From Deltaproteobacteria bacterium (GTDB lineage Bacteria > Desulfobacterota > BSN033 > UBA1163): a DNA stretch of 33,678 nucleotides. The DNA is taken from contig JAGVBT010000144.1 of NCBI GenBank assembly GCA_020059605.1, positions 1 through 33,678 of the forward strand, given 5' to 3'. The notes under the pieces were generated by a model. The model saw only the letters and a list, made by a program, of their open reading frames with translations. It was not told where the DNA came from and did not search any database. Positions 15,608-23,624 of this stretch are shown piece after piece (position 1 is the stretch's first letter; each line of letters opens with the position of its first letter). The position numbers and the translations under genes were made by a program.

Positions 15608-17809
15608 CTACTTCTTTTTAGATAACTGTTTCGTAGCCTCATCAAGCCGGCTATTTGCAAATTCTATTAACTCCTCCAAATATTCCAGGTTGTGAACACC
15701 ATTGCCTTTCTTTGCCAGATTGTAATTGAACTCCGCCTCTCCGAAGGGTTTTCGATAGACAAAGGTATGGCCTCCCCGGGATTCGATTCTTCTGATCTCT
15801 TCCCTCACCTTTTCGACCTTAGGATCCAACTTTGTTAACAATCCCTCTGACGTTGCTTTCCAACGGGTGAGCATCTCTCCGTAACTCTGGTCATGACACT
15901 CGATACACCGTTTCTTGATATCATCAAAGGAATCCCTCTTCTTGGCAGGCACCCCGCGATGGCAATCGATGCATTCAACCACGTCTAACTTATTACTCGG
16001 CCTCTCTTTAACGCCAATGCCGCCTTTCCCATGGACCAACCGTTTCACCGAGACATGGCAGTCTTCACATTTGACCTTCTTGATCTGTTTTCCGTGATGA
16101 CAGTCTTTGCAATTCTTATGAAAGGTCTTCCCGTGATTGTCACGGGGGGTATGGCAATCCATGCATTTCAACTTTTTCCCCAGCACATGGGTCTGATGAG
16201 AGAATTTGATGTCGTTGAAAGGAACGGCCTGTTTTTCGATCCCGATATGGCAGAGGGTCGTACAGGTCATCTCGGTCTTAAACTCCTTTGACTTATAATT
16301 CCTGTCGAGGACGGTTAGGGCTTGCTCGGTCTTATTGTTCGCCGCGTTAAGGAGTTTGATCGCGTATTCAATGTTGTGTGCGCCCTTTCCGAGGTGGACA
16401 AAGTTGTAATTGTGGCGCGCCTCGTTCAGGAAGTTCTGGGCCTTTTTAAGTTCGGAGGCTCTCGTCCGGTCCCCTTCGGCTTCGTGGAGAATCTCCTGGA
16501 TATTGGAGATTCGTTGATTCGTATCCCTCTTCGCTCTGGAGAGAAGAAGCTGCCATTGTTTCAAGGTCTCATCAAACCCCTCCCCATGGCAACTCACGCA
16601 GGCCTCCCCCATGGCCCTTTCAACATATTTCGTGGTGTAAAGCGCGGCGCGGCTTTCCTCTCCCTTGCGATGGCATGCGATACAGTCCACATTGGTCGTA
16701 AACATGAGGCTGGGAGAATCCGGAACCCCGATCCCCCCCACTCCCCGGTAAAAATCCCTCGGCGCCAGGTGCATCTCCTTGCTGTGGCACTTATCGCAGA
16801 CCGTGGGAGAATGAACCATCGTAAGGATGGGACCGATCTCATGCCGGATGTGGGTGTGGCAATCCGCACATTCGATCTTGCTGTCGGTGACATGTTTTTT
16901 ATGCATGAATTGAGCGGTGTATTTGGTTGCAAGGATATCCGGTTCGTTATGGCATTGGAGGCATTTCCCCTCCGGGACATGGCCATCCCCCTGAACCACG
17001 TTGACATGACATCTCTCGCATTCCACTCCTCTCGCAATATACTTTTGATGGTTGAAATTCCAGCCTTTGACCTTGATATCTCCCTTTGGCTCCACATGGC
17101 AGGAAACACAGCTTCCCACGGCGCATGAAATGCACTCTTCCTCTCCTTTCGGACCGGCCTGATAGTAGTGACAGATGAAGCAGTTGGTCTCATGAACGGT
17201 GAGATGGGCTCCCTGAACGAGCTGGGCATGGCAGGAGGTGCAGCGAAGCTTCATCCCCCTTCTCAGTTCACCCAAGTGCTGCCCGTGGGAAAAGGCCACG
17301 TTCTTGTAGACCATATCTCCCTGAAGATCCTCTATCTTATGGCACCCCTTCTGGAGGCAACTTGCATCGCTAATTTCCGCATGAGGCTTGCTGGGCCTCT
17401 TTCCGGATAGGAAGTAGGCGAGCGATACCTGGCCGTCCACCCATTTCCCCTTAAGATGGTTGATAAGGCCGGGCTCGTAATGGCATTTGGTGCAGGCGAC
17501 GTGGCGATGGCTGGATGTGCTCCACGATTCCATATAAACATTCATCTGGTGACACAGGCCGCAGAAGGTGGAGCTCTCCGTAAATCTGAGAAGGGCCAGC
17601 GAAAGGACGGTAAAAACGAGAATGCATAAAACCAGGGAGGTTTTGATCGCTCTCTTGTGCTCGGTCGTTCCCTTTTTAAAGTCCAAAAAAACTTGAACCC
17701 AAAATCCATTGATTAAATGATAAAGGTCTTTTAGATTCTCCCTGCCGAAGAAATCGTTTAACTTTTTAAGCATTGAATAAGGGAACGATTTAATTTTAAT
17801 CCATTTCAT
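15608..17809 (-). CDS. NapC/NirT-anchored multiheme cytochrome c (about 18 hemes)
   Basis: This 733-residue protein has a basic cytoplasmic N-terminus, one membrane helix at about 55-75, then a periplasmic part starting with CGLCH (83-87) in the NapC/NirT style. I count 16 CxxCH motifs plus CLQKGCH (CX4CH, 151-157) and CTTLCH (CX3CH, 516-521), so up to 18 covalent hemes. Two helical segments are related: residues 358-491 and 596-720 share a GGIGV start, CxxCHR, a CxxCH followed by a W-containing helix, and a NYN...GxHNxEY motif. It probably takes electrons from the quinone pool or an inner-membrane partner to periplasmic acceptors; the exact partner is unknown. The ATG at 17809 is preceded by GGGGGGG at 6 nt; an in-frame TTG at 17815 has no usable spacing. 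Confidence 0.88.
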   Translation of the reverse strand: MKWIKIKSFPYSMLKKLNDFFGRENLKDLYHLINGFWVQVFLDFKKGTTEHKRAIKTSLVLCILVFTVLSLALLRFTESSTFCGLCHQMNVYMESWSTSSHRHVACTKCHYEPGLINHLKGKWVDGQVSLAYFLSGKRPSKPHAEISDASCLQKGCHKIEDLQGDMVYKNVAFSHGQHLGELRRGMKLRCTSCHAQLVQGAHLTVHETNCFICHYYQAGPKGEEECISCAVGSCVSCHVEPKGDIKVKGWNFNHQKYIARGVECERCHVNVVQGDGHVPEGKCLQCHNEPDILATKYTAQFMHKKHVTDSKIECADCHTHIRHEIGPILTMVHSPTVCDKCHSKEMHLAPRDFYRGVGGIGVPDSPSLMFTTNVDCIACHRKGEESRAALYTTKYVERAMGEACVSCHGEGFDETLKQWQLLLSRAKRDTNQRISNIQEILHEAEGDRTRASELKKAQNFLNEARHNYNFVHLGKGAHNIEYAIKLLNAANNKTEQALTVLDRNYKSKEFKTEMTCTTLCHIGIEKQAVPFNDIKFSHQTHVLGKKLKCMDCHTPRDNHGKTFHKNCKDCHHGKQIKKVKCEDCHVSVKRLVHGKGGIGVKERPSNKLDVVECIDCHRGVPAKKRDSFDDIKKRCIECHDQSYGEMLTRWKATSEGLLTKLDPKVEKVREEIRRIESRGGHTFVYRKPFGEAEFNYNLAKKGNGVHNLEYLEELIEFANSRLDEATKQLSKKK

Positions 17810-17868
17810 CGTCAACCCCCCCCATGGAAATGATACATCATGTTATAATGTTGTTGACAATTTTTCAA

Positions 17869-17904
17869 GTTACTTTTTTGAGGTCTGTTACTTTTTTGAG
17901 GTCA
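17869..17904. repeat. Tandem 18-bp direct repeat, candidate operator
   Basis: GTTACTTTTTTGAGGTC occurs twice head to tail (17869-17885 and 17887-17903), differing only in the base after each copy. It lies about 60 bp upstream of the large cytochrome start and upstream of the rightward operon. A repeat of this size between divergent genes often binds a response regulator; no known consensus was recognised. Confidence 0.6.
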
Positions 17905-17923
17905 GAAAATTTCATTCTCAGTA

Positions 17924-17952
17924 TTGATTTTTTTAAGCCCTTTCTATATAAG
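17924..17952 (+). promoter_or_regulatory. Possible promoter of the selenoprotein operon
   Basis: TTGATT (17924-17929), 17 bp, TATAAG (17947-17952). It would give a leader of about 195 nt containing the 17983-18110 inverted repeat. Confidence 0.4.
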
Positions 17953-17982
17953 TATACTCAATATCGTTTAAACTTGCCCCGT

Positions 17983-18110
17983 TGTTGCAAAAAATGATAG
18001 GAAAAAGTGGGGGGGGTATGCTGGATAGCCTTTACAGCGGAACCTTTAAACGGTTTGCTGCTAAGCTTTCAAGCATCATCCAAAGGTCACCACAGGCCTT
18101 TTTTGCAACA
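17983..18110. repeat. Inverted-repeat-bounded segment
   Basis: TGTTGCAAAAAA (17983-17994) and its exact reverse complement TTTTTTGCAACA (18099-18110) bound a 104-bp non-coding interior. It may be a mobile-element remnant or a long-range stem in the leader of the following operon. Confidence 0.5.
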
Positions 18111-18154
18111 TTGAGGTTCATACTTTCATAATATATCCACAAGATGGAGGGGTT

Positions 18155-18310
18155 ATGTCAAATCTCATTATGGGCCTGCTTATCATCGGTGTTCTCATCC
18201 TCGCCTTTCTCTTATTCTGGATTGTCATATTGAGCGCCGCCTTACTCTTTTTTGGGAAAGAGGAGGGCCGTGAAAAGAAACGTTTTACCGAAAAACCGGA
18301 GACCGCCTGA
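18155..18310 (+). CDS. 51-residue single-pass membrane peptide
   Basis: The ORF encodes a short N-terminus (MSNLIMG), one hydrophobic helix at about 5-33 and a charged C-tail (KEEGREKKRFTEKPE). A good GATGGAGGGG site lies 4 nt before the ATG, and the stop codon abuts the ATG of the DUF1684 gene, which supports real translation and coupling. I do not recognise a family. As first gene of the operon with a DUF1684 protein and a recoded cytochrome it may be an anchor or assembly subunit; that is inference. Confidence 0.7.
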   Translation: MSNLIMGLLIIGVLILAFLLFWIVILSAALLFFGKEEGREKKRFTEKPETA

Positions 18311-18961
18311 ATGAGCCGATCTGTTGGAATTGACCGGAAAGAGATCCTTGTCCCATTCACCTGCATCCTTCTCTTGTTTTTAACCGGAGGTTCGGATTTG
18401 TCCTTTTCAAAAGAGGAAGGGCATCCCATGGAGAAGAAGGAGGAGAAGATCCGGGCTTTTCGGGAAAAGAGGGACCGTTTCTTCAAAGAGGACTCGTCTT
18501 CTCCCTTAAAAGAGAGCGCCAAAAAAAAATTCAAAGGCCTCCTCTATTATCCGATCGACCTGAAATGTATGGTGACCGGAGGGATTGAAAAATATCCCAC
18601 CGATCCGAAATCCATTTATGTGAACCTTCCGACGAACAAAGAGAGGGAGAAGAAATATGTGAAATACGGCCGTTTCAAGTTTAAACTGGACAACAAGGAA
18701 TACGTCCTTCACATTTACAGACCCCTCGGAGGGGGAGACCTTTTCCTGCCCTTTAAAGACAAGACCTCAGAGACGGAGACCTATCCGGAAGGGCGTTATC
18801 TCCCTATCGAATTCATGCCCGGCGAAAAGGTGCTCATCGATTTCAACCGGGCGAGCAACCCTTTCTGCGAATACAATGAAAAATACCTCTGCCCCTTTGC
18901 ACCCAGAGAGAACTGGCTTGGCATCGAGATCAGGGCAGGGGAGAAAAGGTTTCGAAATTGA
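18311..18961 (+). CDS. DUF1684-domain exported protein
   Basis: This 216-residue protein has a hydrophobic N-terminal segment (about 14-27) acting as signal peptide or anchor, then a charged helix. The DUF1684 domain follows, with FKGLLYYPIDL, YGRFKFKLDNKEYVLHIYR, LFLPFKDKT, ETYPEGRYLPIEF and DFNRASNPFCEYNEKYLCPFAPRENWL. The family has no proven function. The conserved two-Cys segment (Cys at NPFCEYN and YLCPF) is present. It starts at the base after the upstream stop and ends 15 bp before the TTG of the UshA-like selenoprotein. Confidence 0.85.
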   Translation: MSRSVGIDRKEILVPFTCILLLFLTGGSDLSFSKEEGHPMEKKEEKIRAFREKRDRFFKEDSSSPLKESAKKKFKGLLYYPIDLKCMVTGGIEKYPTDPKSIYVNLPTNKEREKKYVKYGRFKFKLDNKEYVLHIYRPLGGGDLFLPFKDKTSETETYPEGRYLPIEFMPGEKVLIDFNRASNPFCEYNEKYLCPFAPRENWLGIEIRAGEKRFRN

Positions 18962-18976
18962 GGATCGGAGGACTTG

Positions 18977-20560
18977 TTGGAATTAAAAACAAAGGTCATT
19001 CTTGGGTGCACCATTTTTTTTCTGAATCTGATCTGGATTTCAACTCTCCACCCTTCTTCCGGGACGCGGTTCAGCGTTGTCTATACCAATGATGTGATGG
19101 GTGAAGTTGAGCCCTGCGGGTGATTTCGAAAGCCCCTTGGCGGTGTCGCCAAGAGATCGACGCTGCTCTCCCAAATCCGAAAGGAAAGCGCCCCGATTCT
19201 TCTCCTCGATACCGGGAATCTCTTCTTTCGAAAGCCTCTCCAGACAGAAACCAGGCGGAAGGATGCCCTCCTACGGATTGCTCTCCTCCTCCAGTCCTAT
19301 GATGAGATGGGATACGATGCGGTCAATGTAGGGGAGAAGGATCTGATGATGGGAAGTCGATTTCTCACCGATTTGACACAAAAGGCAAAATTCCAATTGG
19401 TTTCGGCCAATCTGGTGGAAAAGAAGAATCATCAACCATTTTTTAAACCCTATGTGATCAAAGAGATCTCAGGGCTAAAGGTTGGGATCTTCGGGCTCCT
19501 CGATGATCGGTTCCGCCCGGCCCTCCAGGAGAAGGATCCTGGTTTGACCATTCTCGATCCCTTCATGACATCGAAGTCCGTCACCCAGAGTATAAGAAAA
19601 AATTGCGACCTGATCGTCCTCCTTTCTCAGCTGGGCGAATCGAAAGACAGGAAGCTGGCTCGTGAAAATCCGCAGATCGACCTCATCCTCGGAGGAGGGG
19701 GAGAAGCTCTGAGGGCGGTAATGGAGAGGGTAAATGAAACCCTCATTTATCGGCTGGAGCCCAGAGGGGGGTATCTGGGCCGGGTGGACTATTCCATCCC
19801 CGACATTAAAAGGCCGATTCAATTTTTGATTTCGAGTGAACGGGATGAACTGGAGAAACGATTGGGACGGCTGATCACCCGCACGATTCAGATCAAAGCC
19901 GAAATAGCAAAAGCGGGCAGACCGGACGAGATGAAAGCCAAGGAGCTTAAATTTTTGGAATCGAAACAGAAGGAAATCGAAAAAAACCTCATGGCCTTCC
20001 AGGATAAAAACTTCTACAAACACATTGCCATCCCTGTCCAGCTCTCTGTGGAAGATGATCCTAAGATCATGAAGGGAATAGATCAATACCGCACTGAGTC
20101 GGCGAAATTATATCAGCCCAGAGCGCCGTCCTTGCCTGAGAAGGGGTTGTCGGAGAAGGAGATGCTTGCCCGGATTCCCAAAGACAGTCCTTTTGTCGGG
20201 GCGATCAGCTGTAAAAAATGCCATGAGGCGAACTACCGGAACTGGCTGAAAACCAAACACGCCAAAGCCTCCGAAACCATCGTGGCTTCTCCCAGATATG
20301 CGCAGGAGGAGTGCCTCATCTGCCATTCCACGGGTTATGGAAAAATAGGGGAGTATGCCACGGTTGATGAAATACCGTTCTATCTGAAAGGTGTCCAGTG
20401 CGAAACCTGTCATGGGTCCGGAAGAGGACATCCGGAAAAAGGAAGGATGCAAAGTAAAGTGACTCTCGGCGTCTGCAGAAATTGCCACACCAAAGACCAG
20501 AGCCCCACCTTTAACTACGTGGCCTATCTTGAAAAGATCGGCTGCAACCTCAAGAAATAA
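18977..20560 (+). CDS. UshA-like/tetraheme cytochrome c with in-frame TGA (probable selenoprotein)
   Basis: This reads as one 527-residue protein if the TGA at 19121-19123 (residue 49) is decoded. Residues 1-28 are a signal peptide. Residues 32-49 read FSVVYTNDVMGEVEPCG then TGA, and the same frame continues without a stop through FRKPLGGVAKRSTLL, LLLDTGNLFF (75-84) and NVGEKDL. This is a 5'-nucleotidase/metallophosphoesterase-like domain in which several metal ligands are replaced. As I recall, relatives have EPCGC at this point, so the TGA stands where a cysteine is usual. A charged coiled coil spans about 290-345. The C-terminus is a cytochrome c554-like domain with CKKCH (412-416), CLICH (446-450), CETCH (475-479) and CRNCH (500-504). 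A SECIS-like hairpin follows the TGA. The start is TTG at 18977 with CGGAGG 5 nt upstream. Alternative: a nonsense mutation. But the downstream ORF alone would be a c-type cytochrome lacking an export signal. Confidence 0.8.
19121..19153 (+). promoter_or_regulatory. UGA selenocysteine codon and SECIS-like hairpin
   Basis: After the TGA come 12 nt, then a perfect 7-bp stem CTTGGCG/CGCCAAG (19136-19142 with 19147-19153) closed by the 4-nt loop GTGT. The loop begins 20 nt after the TGA. The published bacterial SECIS model asks for an apical loop about 16-37 nt downstream with a G in its first positions; both hold. The stem lies wholly in coding sequence, as bacterial SECIS elements do. Confidence 0.78.
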
Positions 20561-20566
20561 GGGTTC

Positions 20567-20651
20567 AAGGATTCAAGGGTTCCAGGGGTCAAGGATAAGA
20601 CTATTTAAGAATTTCTCTTGAACCCTTGAACACTTGCCCCCTTGAATCCTT
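20567..20651. terminator. Hairpin-forming repeat between convergent cytochrome genes
   Basis: AAGGATTCAAGGG (20567-20579) pairs exactly with CCCTTGAATCCTT (20639-20651); a second pairing, GGGTTCAA with TTGAACCC, is possible inside. It begins 6 bp after the UshA-like stop codon and its right arm covers the CbcL-like stop codon, so it could end transcription from both sides. The first 28 bp (20560-20587) recur exactly at 29788-29815. Confidence 0.5.
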
Positions 20652-22629
20652 AACCTAAAAATTCCCAGGCAATCAGGAAGATGCAGAACAGCCCTAAAGC
20701 CAGCATGGCGAATCCCACAACATTGGAGAAAAGATCTGTCCATGCGCTCGGATATTTTGATCGATAAGTCTCAAGTTTTTTCTGTGCCAACAGCCTCTTA
20801 TACTGTTCCGGCCGCTCTTCAACCAGTTCGTATTTGGGCAGCCTACCTGTAAAGATTACCGGATCGAAAGGAAACTTCGACGGTCGGAAATGTGTATTAA
20901 AGAAATGAACCGTGAAGATAAAGCCGGAAGCGAGCAGGGCTTCGTCCGAATGAACGATATGGGCAATATTGAGCGCCCAGCCCGGCAGGAAGATACAGAA
21001 GGTTTCCGGAAACCAGAGCATCAGGCCGGAGAACCCGATCGCAAACATTCCCCAGAAGACAGCTAGGAAGTCAAATTTTTCCCAGTAAGTCCAACGGTCA
21101 AACTGTGGTTTAGGCCCTTGATTAAAGAACCACCGGATCATTCCCACAATGTCCTGAACATCCTTCCAGCGCGGGCAGAGGGAATCCGGACCGAAAAGCT
21201 TCTGGAGCGGATTGGGATTCCCAGGCAGTTTTTTATAAAACAGGAAGTAGAAGATATAGGCGAGAGCCGCTCCGAAATAGAGAAAGGTAATGGCTGCCGC
21301 GATCCGGTGGATCAGCCCCGCCATTTCGGCTCCGCCTAAGAAGGCCATTAGGCCTCTGGCCCACGGAGCATGAGAGAATTTCAACGGCAGTCCGGTGAGG
21401 ACAAGGGCGATGAAGGTCACCATCATAGTAAAATGAAGGATGATATCAAAGGTGCTGAAGCGGCGATACATCAGGCCTGCCTCTTCGGGTTTGACATGCT
21501 GGTGGAAGAAAATTCCCTGAGCTCTCAATTCCCGTTTCTCCCAGAAATCCCTTCGCCACCAGAGAATCGTATGGAGCCAGAACATGCCGAACACTGAAAC
21601 CAATAATGCGGTCATAATGATAAACGTCCCGTAGAAAACAGGATGCCTTTCCGGATCATTATGGGTGGCATGGGCAATCCACATCACGAAATTCGAATTT
21701 GCTCCGGGGTGGCATTTTCCGCAGGTCTCGACAAGACGAGCGTCGGAGATAAGAGATTTTGGGTCATCCCTGGGAAGAATGCTATGAAATCCATGGCAGT
21801 CGGCACAACCGGCCACCAACTTAGGATATCCTAAATGTTCCACTTTTCCATGGTAACTTTCGTAATAAGTCTCAGTAGCGATGAGGAAAACTTTATTCCG
21901 TTCCATCATCTCCTTGTCCCCGTGGCACTTTTGACAGGCCTCCGTATGAAACTCTTTCCGGAATTGGACCACCTTGGGCTCATCCCCCTTCAAGATGGGA
22001 ACCTTATGGAGACCGTGACAATCGCTGCAATCGGGAGAATCGGGGTTTCCTGCGAGAACGGATTTGCCATGGACGCTCTCCAGGTAGCCGTCATCAGAAT
22101 GGCAGGTCGTGCATTTCTCGATCACTCTCGTCTTGTCCCCTTTCCAGGGGGTCATCTCGTGAATATCTTTATGGCAGTCTTTGCATTGAATGTCGTTGAT
22201 GAAATGGGCGCTTGCGTAATGTTCCGCCCCTTCCTTCTTATGACAGCGATGGCAGGTCACGGGCTCCACATGAATTCTTGCGCCCTTTGCCTTCATATGG
22301 GAGGTCACATCCGTAATGTCCCAGTGACAGCCATTGCAGGAGTTTGCCCCGTGAACGGACTGGGCAAATTTTCTTTCGTTAATTTTATCGCTATGGCATT
22401 TAAGGCACTCGGAATTGTCGATGCACTCATAACAGTATTCCCTGCCCCTTACGATGAACGTTTCCCCCTTCTTTGCAGATTCGGGAGGTTTGGTCACTGC
22501 CGCGGGCTTGGATTCCTCTTTTTTCTCCGGAGTGGGTGTAGCTGCCCACATAATGCTCAGGCTCAAAAAGAGCGCCAAGGAAAAGGCGACAAGAAGAATA
22601 ATAATTGGTCTTCTAAATTTTGTTTTCAT
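20650..22629 (-). CDS. CbcL-like fusion: nonaheme cytochrome c plus cytochrome b
   Basis: This 659-residue protein has an N-terminal signal/anchor (8-29). A periplasmic domain follows with nine CxxCH motifs, at 75, 98, 126, 149, 173, 201, 232, 275 and 303. Next is a membrane domain with about six helices from 332 to 656, of the HydC/FdnI cytochrome b type. Candidate b-heme histidines include H399, H441, H560 and H575. Nine c-hemes joined to a HydC/FdnI-like domain is the architecture of Geobacter CbcL, an inner-membrane quinol oxidase used with low-potential extracellular acceptors. I infer quinol:periplasmic cytochrome electron transfer here. The start ATG at 22629 follows GGGGGG. A CYEC pair at 66-69 lacks the heme histidine. 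Confidence 0.85.
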   Translation of the reverse strand: MKTKFRRPIIILLVAFSLALFLSLSIMWAATPTPEKKEESKPAAVTKPPESAKKGETFIVRGREYCYECIDNSECLKCHSDKINERKFAQSVHGANSCNGCHWDITDVTSHMKAKGARIHVEPVTCHRCHKKEGAEHYASAHFINDIQCKDCHKDIHEMTPWKGDKTRVIEKCTTCHSDDGYLESVHGKSVLAGNPDSPDCSDCHGLHKVPILKGDEPKVVQFRKEFHTEACQKCHGDKEMMERNKVFLIATETYYESYHGKVEHLGYPKLVAGCADCHGFHSILPRDDPKSLISDARLVETCGKCHPGANSNFVMWIAHATHNDPERHPVFYGTFIIMTALLVSVFGMFWLHTILWWRRDFWEKRELRAQGIFFHQHVKPEEAGLMYRRFSTFDIILHFTMMVTFIALVLTGLPLKFSHAPWARGLMAFLGGAEMAGLIHRIAAAITFLYFGAALAYIFYFLFYKKLPGNPNPLQKLFGPDSLCPRWKDVQDIVGMIRWFFNQGPKPQFDRWTYWEKFDFLAVFWGMFAIGFSGLMLWFPETFCIFLPGWALNIAHIVHSDEALLASGFIFTVHFFNTHFRPSKFPFDPVIFTGRLPKYELVEERPEQYKRLLAQKKLETYRSKYPSAWTDLFSNVVGFAMLALGLFCIFLIAWEFLG

Positions 22630-22784
22630 ACTCCCCCCATCCCCAAATGATATGGATATTCACTTAAATTTTAAGAAGATTTTTATTTTTTGGATTTTTC
22701 GAGAAGGTAAAATGTGATTTTTTTAACATAACAAAAAAATGAAGTCAACAGTTTTTTGGACAAGCTTTAGATTCGGTTTAGGGC

Positions 22785-22814
22785 TTGACAATTTCGTGAA
22801 AGATATTATCTATT
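22785..22814 (+). promoter_or_regulatory. Possible promoter of the FmdB-like gene
   Basis: TTGACA (22785-22790) is consensus; an 18-bp spacer leads to TCTATT (22809-22814), a weak -10. The gene starts about 20 nt downstream of it with a GCGGAGG site. Confidence 0.35.
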
Positions 22815-22833
22815 TAAGCGGAGGTTATCTTTT

Positions 22834-23190
22834 ATGTCCACTTATGCCTACAGGGCTGTTGTTCCGGGTAAGAGTTGTGATCACTGCCGTCAGGGTTTTG
22901 AGATCATCCAGAGGATCATCGAGCCGGCTCTGATCAAATGCCCTCATTGTAAGAATCCGATCTCCAGAATTCTCTTTGCACCAGCAGTGGTGATCAAGGG
23001 AAACCCAGTCACCGAAACGGACCGTAAAATCAAGGAGTACGAAAGAGAAGGAAAATGGAGCCATGCGGCCGAACTCGCTGATAAAGAGGCTGAAAAAACG
23101 AAGAGGAAAGACCTGAAGGTTCGCGCTCTCGAAGATTACAAAAAAGCCGGATATGATTTTGATAAGTACGATAAGAAAGATAATTCTTAA
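22834..23190 (+). CDS. FmdB-like zinc-ribbon protein
   Basis: This 118-residue protein begins with the FmdB-family zinc ribbon. CDHC (Cys15, Cys18) and CPHC (Cys36, Cys39) flank the GFEIIQRI segment, followed by ISRILF, which matches the family pattern. The remainder is a highly charged Lys/Glu helical tail with no recognised domain. FmdB-type proteins are called regulatory from one early study, but their job is unsettled. It stands alone, divergent from the CbcL-like gene. Confidence 0.8.
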   Translation: MSTYAYRAVVPGKSCDHCRQGFEIIQRIIEPALIKCPHCKNPISRILFAPAVVIKGNPVTETDRKIKEYEREGKWSHAAELADKEAEKTKRKDLKVRALEDYKKAGYDFDKYDKKDNS

Positions 23191-23334
23191 TCCCTCCCGA
23201 TAACGGCTTTCTTCCTAACGATAATCCGATAAAATTCATTCGTGTAATTCGTTTCTAAAAAGGCTACTTTATTTCAATAACCAACCTTTGTAATTATGGG
23301 GTTCCTTTTTTTATCTGTTATCATAGAATAGATA

Positions 23335-23363
23335 TTGACTAACATTTTTTTAAATGGTATATA
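23335..23363 (+). promoter_or_regulatory. Promoter of the toxin-antitoxin pair
   Basis: TTGACT (23335-23340), exactly 17 bp, TATATA (23358-23363), about 30 bp before the antitoxin ATG. AbrB-type antitoxins usually bind their own promoter, so autoregulation here is likely. Confidence 0.7.
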
Positions 23364-23393
23364 TATTTTGCAAGTATCATAAGAGGAGGCGTC

Positions 23394-23624
23394 ATGGATA
23401 AGGCAGTTGTTACATTAAAAGGTCAGGTTGTGATTCCTTCTAAGCTTCGAAGGAGATTCGGCATCAAAAAGGGTACGCAGGTCTCCCTTTTTGAAAGAAA
23501 TGGAGAAATCATTATCAAACCCATTACGGATGAATACATTCGAAGCATGGCAGGGATAACAGGGACAAAGGGGAAACTACTCAAGGCCCTAAAGGAAGAA
23601 AAGGCAAGGGAGCGGGCATTATGA
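23394..23624 (+). CDS. AbrB/MazE-family antitoxin (VapB-like)
   Basis: This 76-residue protein has a swapped-hairpin SpoVT/AbrB DNA-binding domain in residues 1-45. It shows the typical VTLKGQVVIPSKLRRRFGIKKGTQV run and the strand pair around IIIKP. The basic, charged C-terminus would wrap and inhibit the toxin. It starts behind AAGAGGAGG. Its stop overlaps the toxin start as ATGA, giving tight translational coupling. Confidence 0.88.
   Translation: MDKAVVTLKGQVVIPSKLRRRFGIKKGTQVSLFERNGEIIIKPITDEYIRSMAGITGTKGKLLKALKEEKARERAL

Larger units (their letters stand above)
17810..18154. other. 345-bp divergent intergenic region of the cytochrome island
   Basis: It separates the leftward large cytochrome gene from the rightward selenoprotein operon. 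It contains a tandem 18-bp repeat, a possible rightward promoter and a 12-bp inverted repeat with arms about 105 bp apart. No gene is visible. Confidence 0.6.

Noticed and set aside
17809-17815. TTG at 17815 as start of the large cytochrome
   Set aside because: The only ribosome site (GGGGGGG) is directly against it, while the ATG at 17809 has proper spacing.
17854-17882. Rightward promoter based on TTGACA at 17854
   Set aside because: At 17 bp downstream there is TTTGAG, not a -10 element; TTGATT-17-TATAAG at 17924 is a better candidate.
19307-20560. A stand-alone 417-residue cytochrome gene starting at ATG 19307
   Set aside because: It would lack an export signal although it has four heme-attachment motifs, it has no ribosome site, and the same frame carries homologous-looking protein upstream to and beyond the TGA.
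22870-22890. Rex-like half sites TTGTGATCAC
   Set aside because: The arms are adjacent rather than separated by six bases, and the site lies inside the FmdB coding region.
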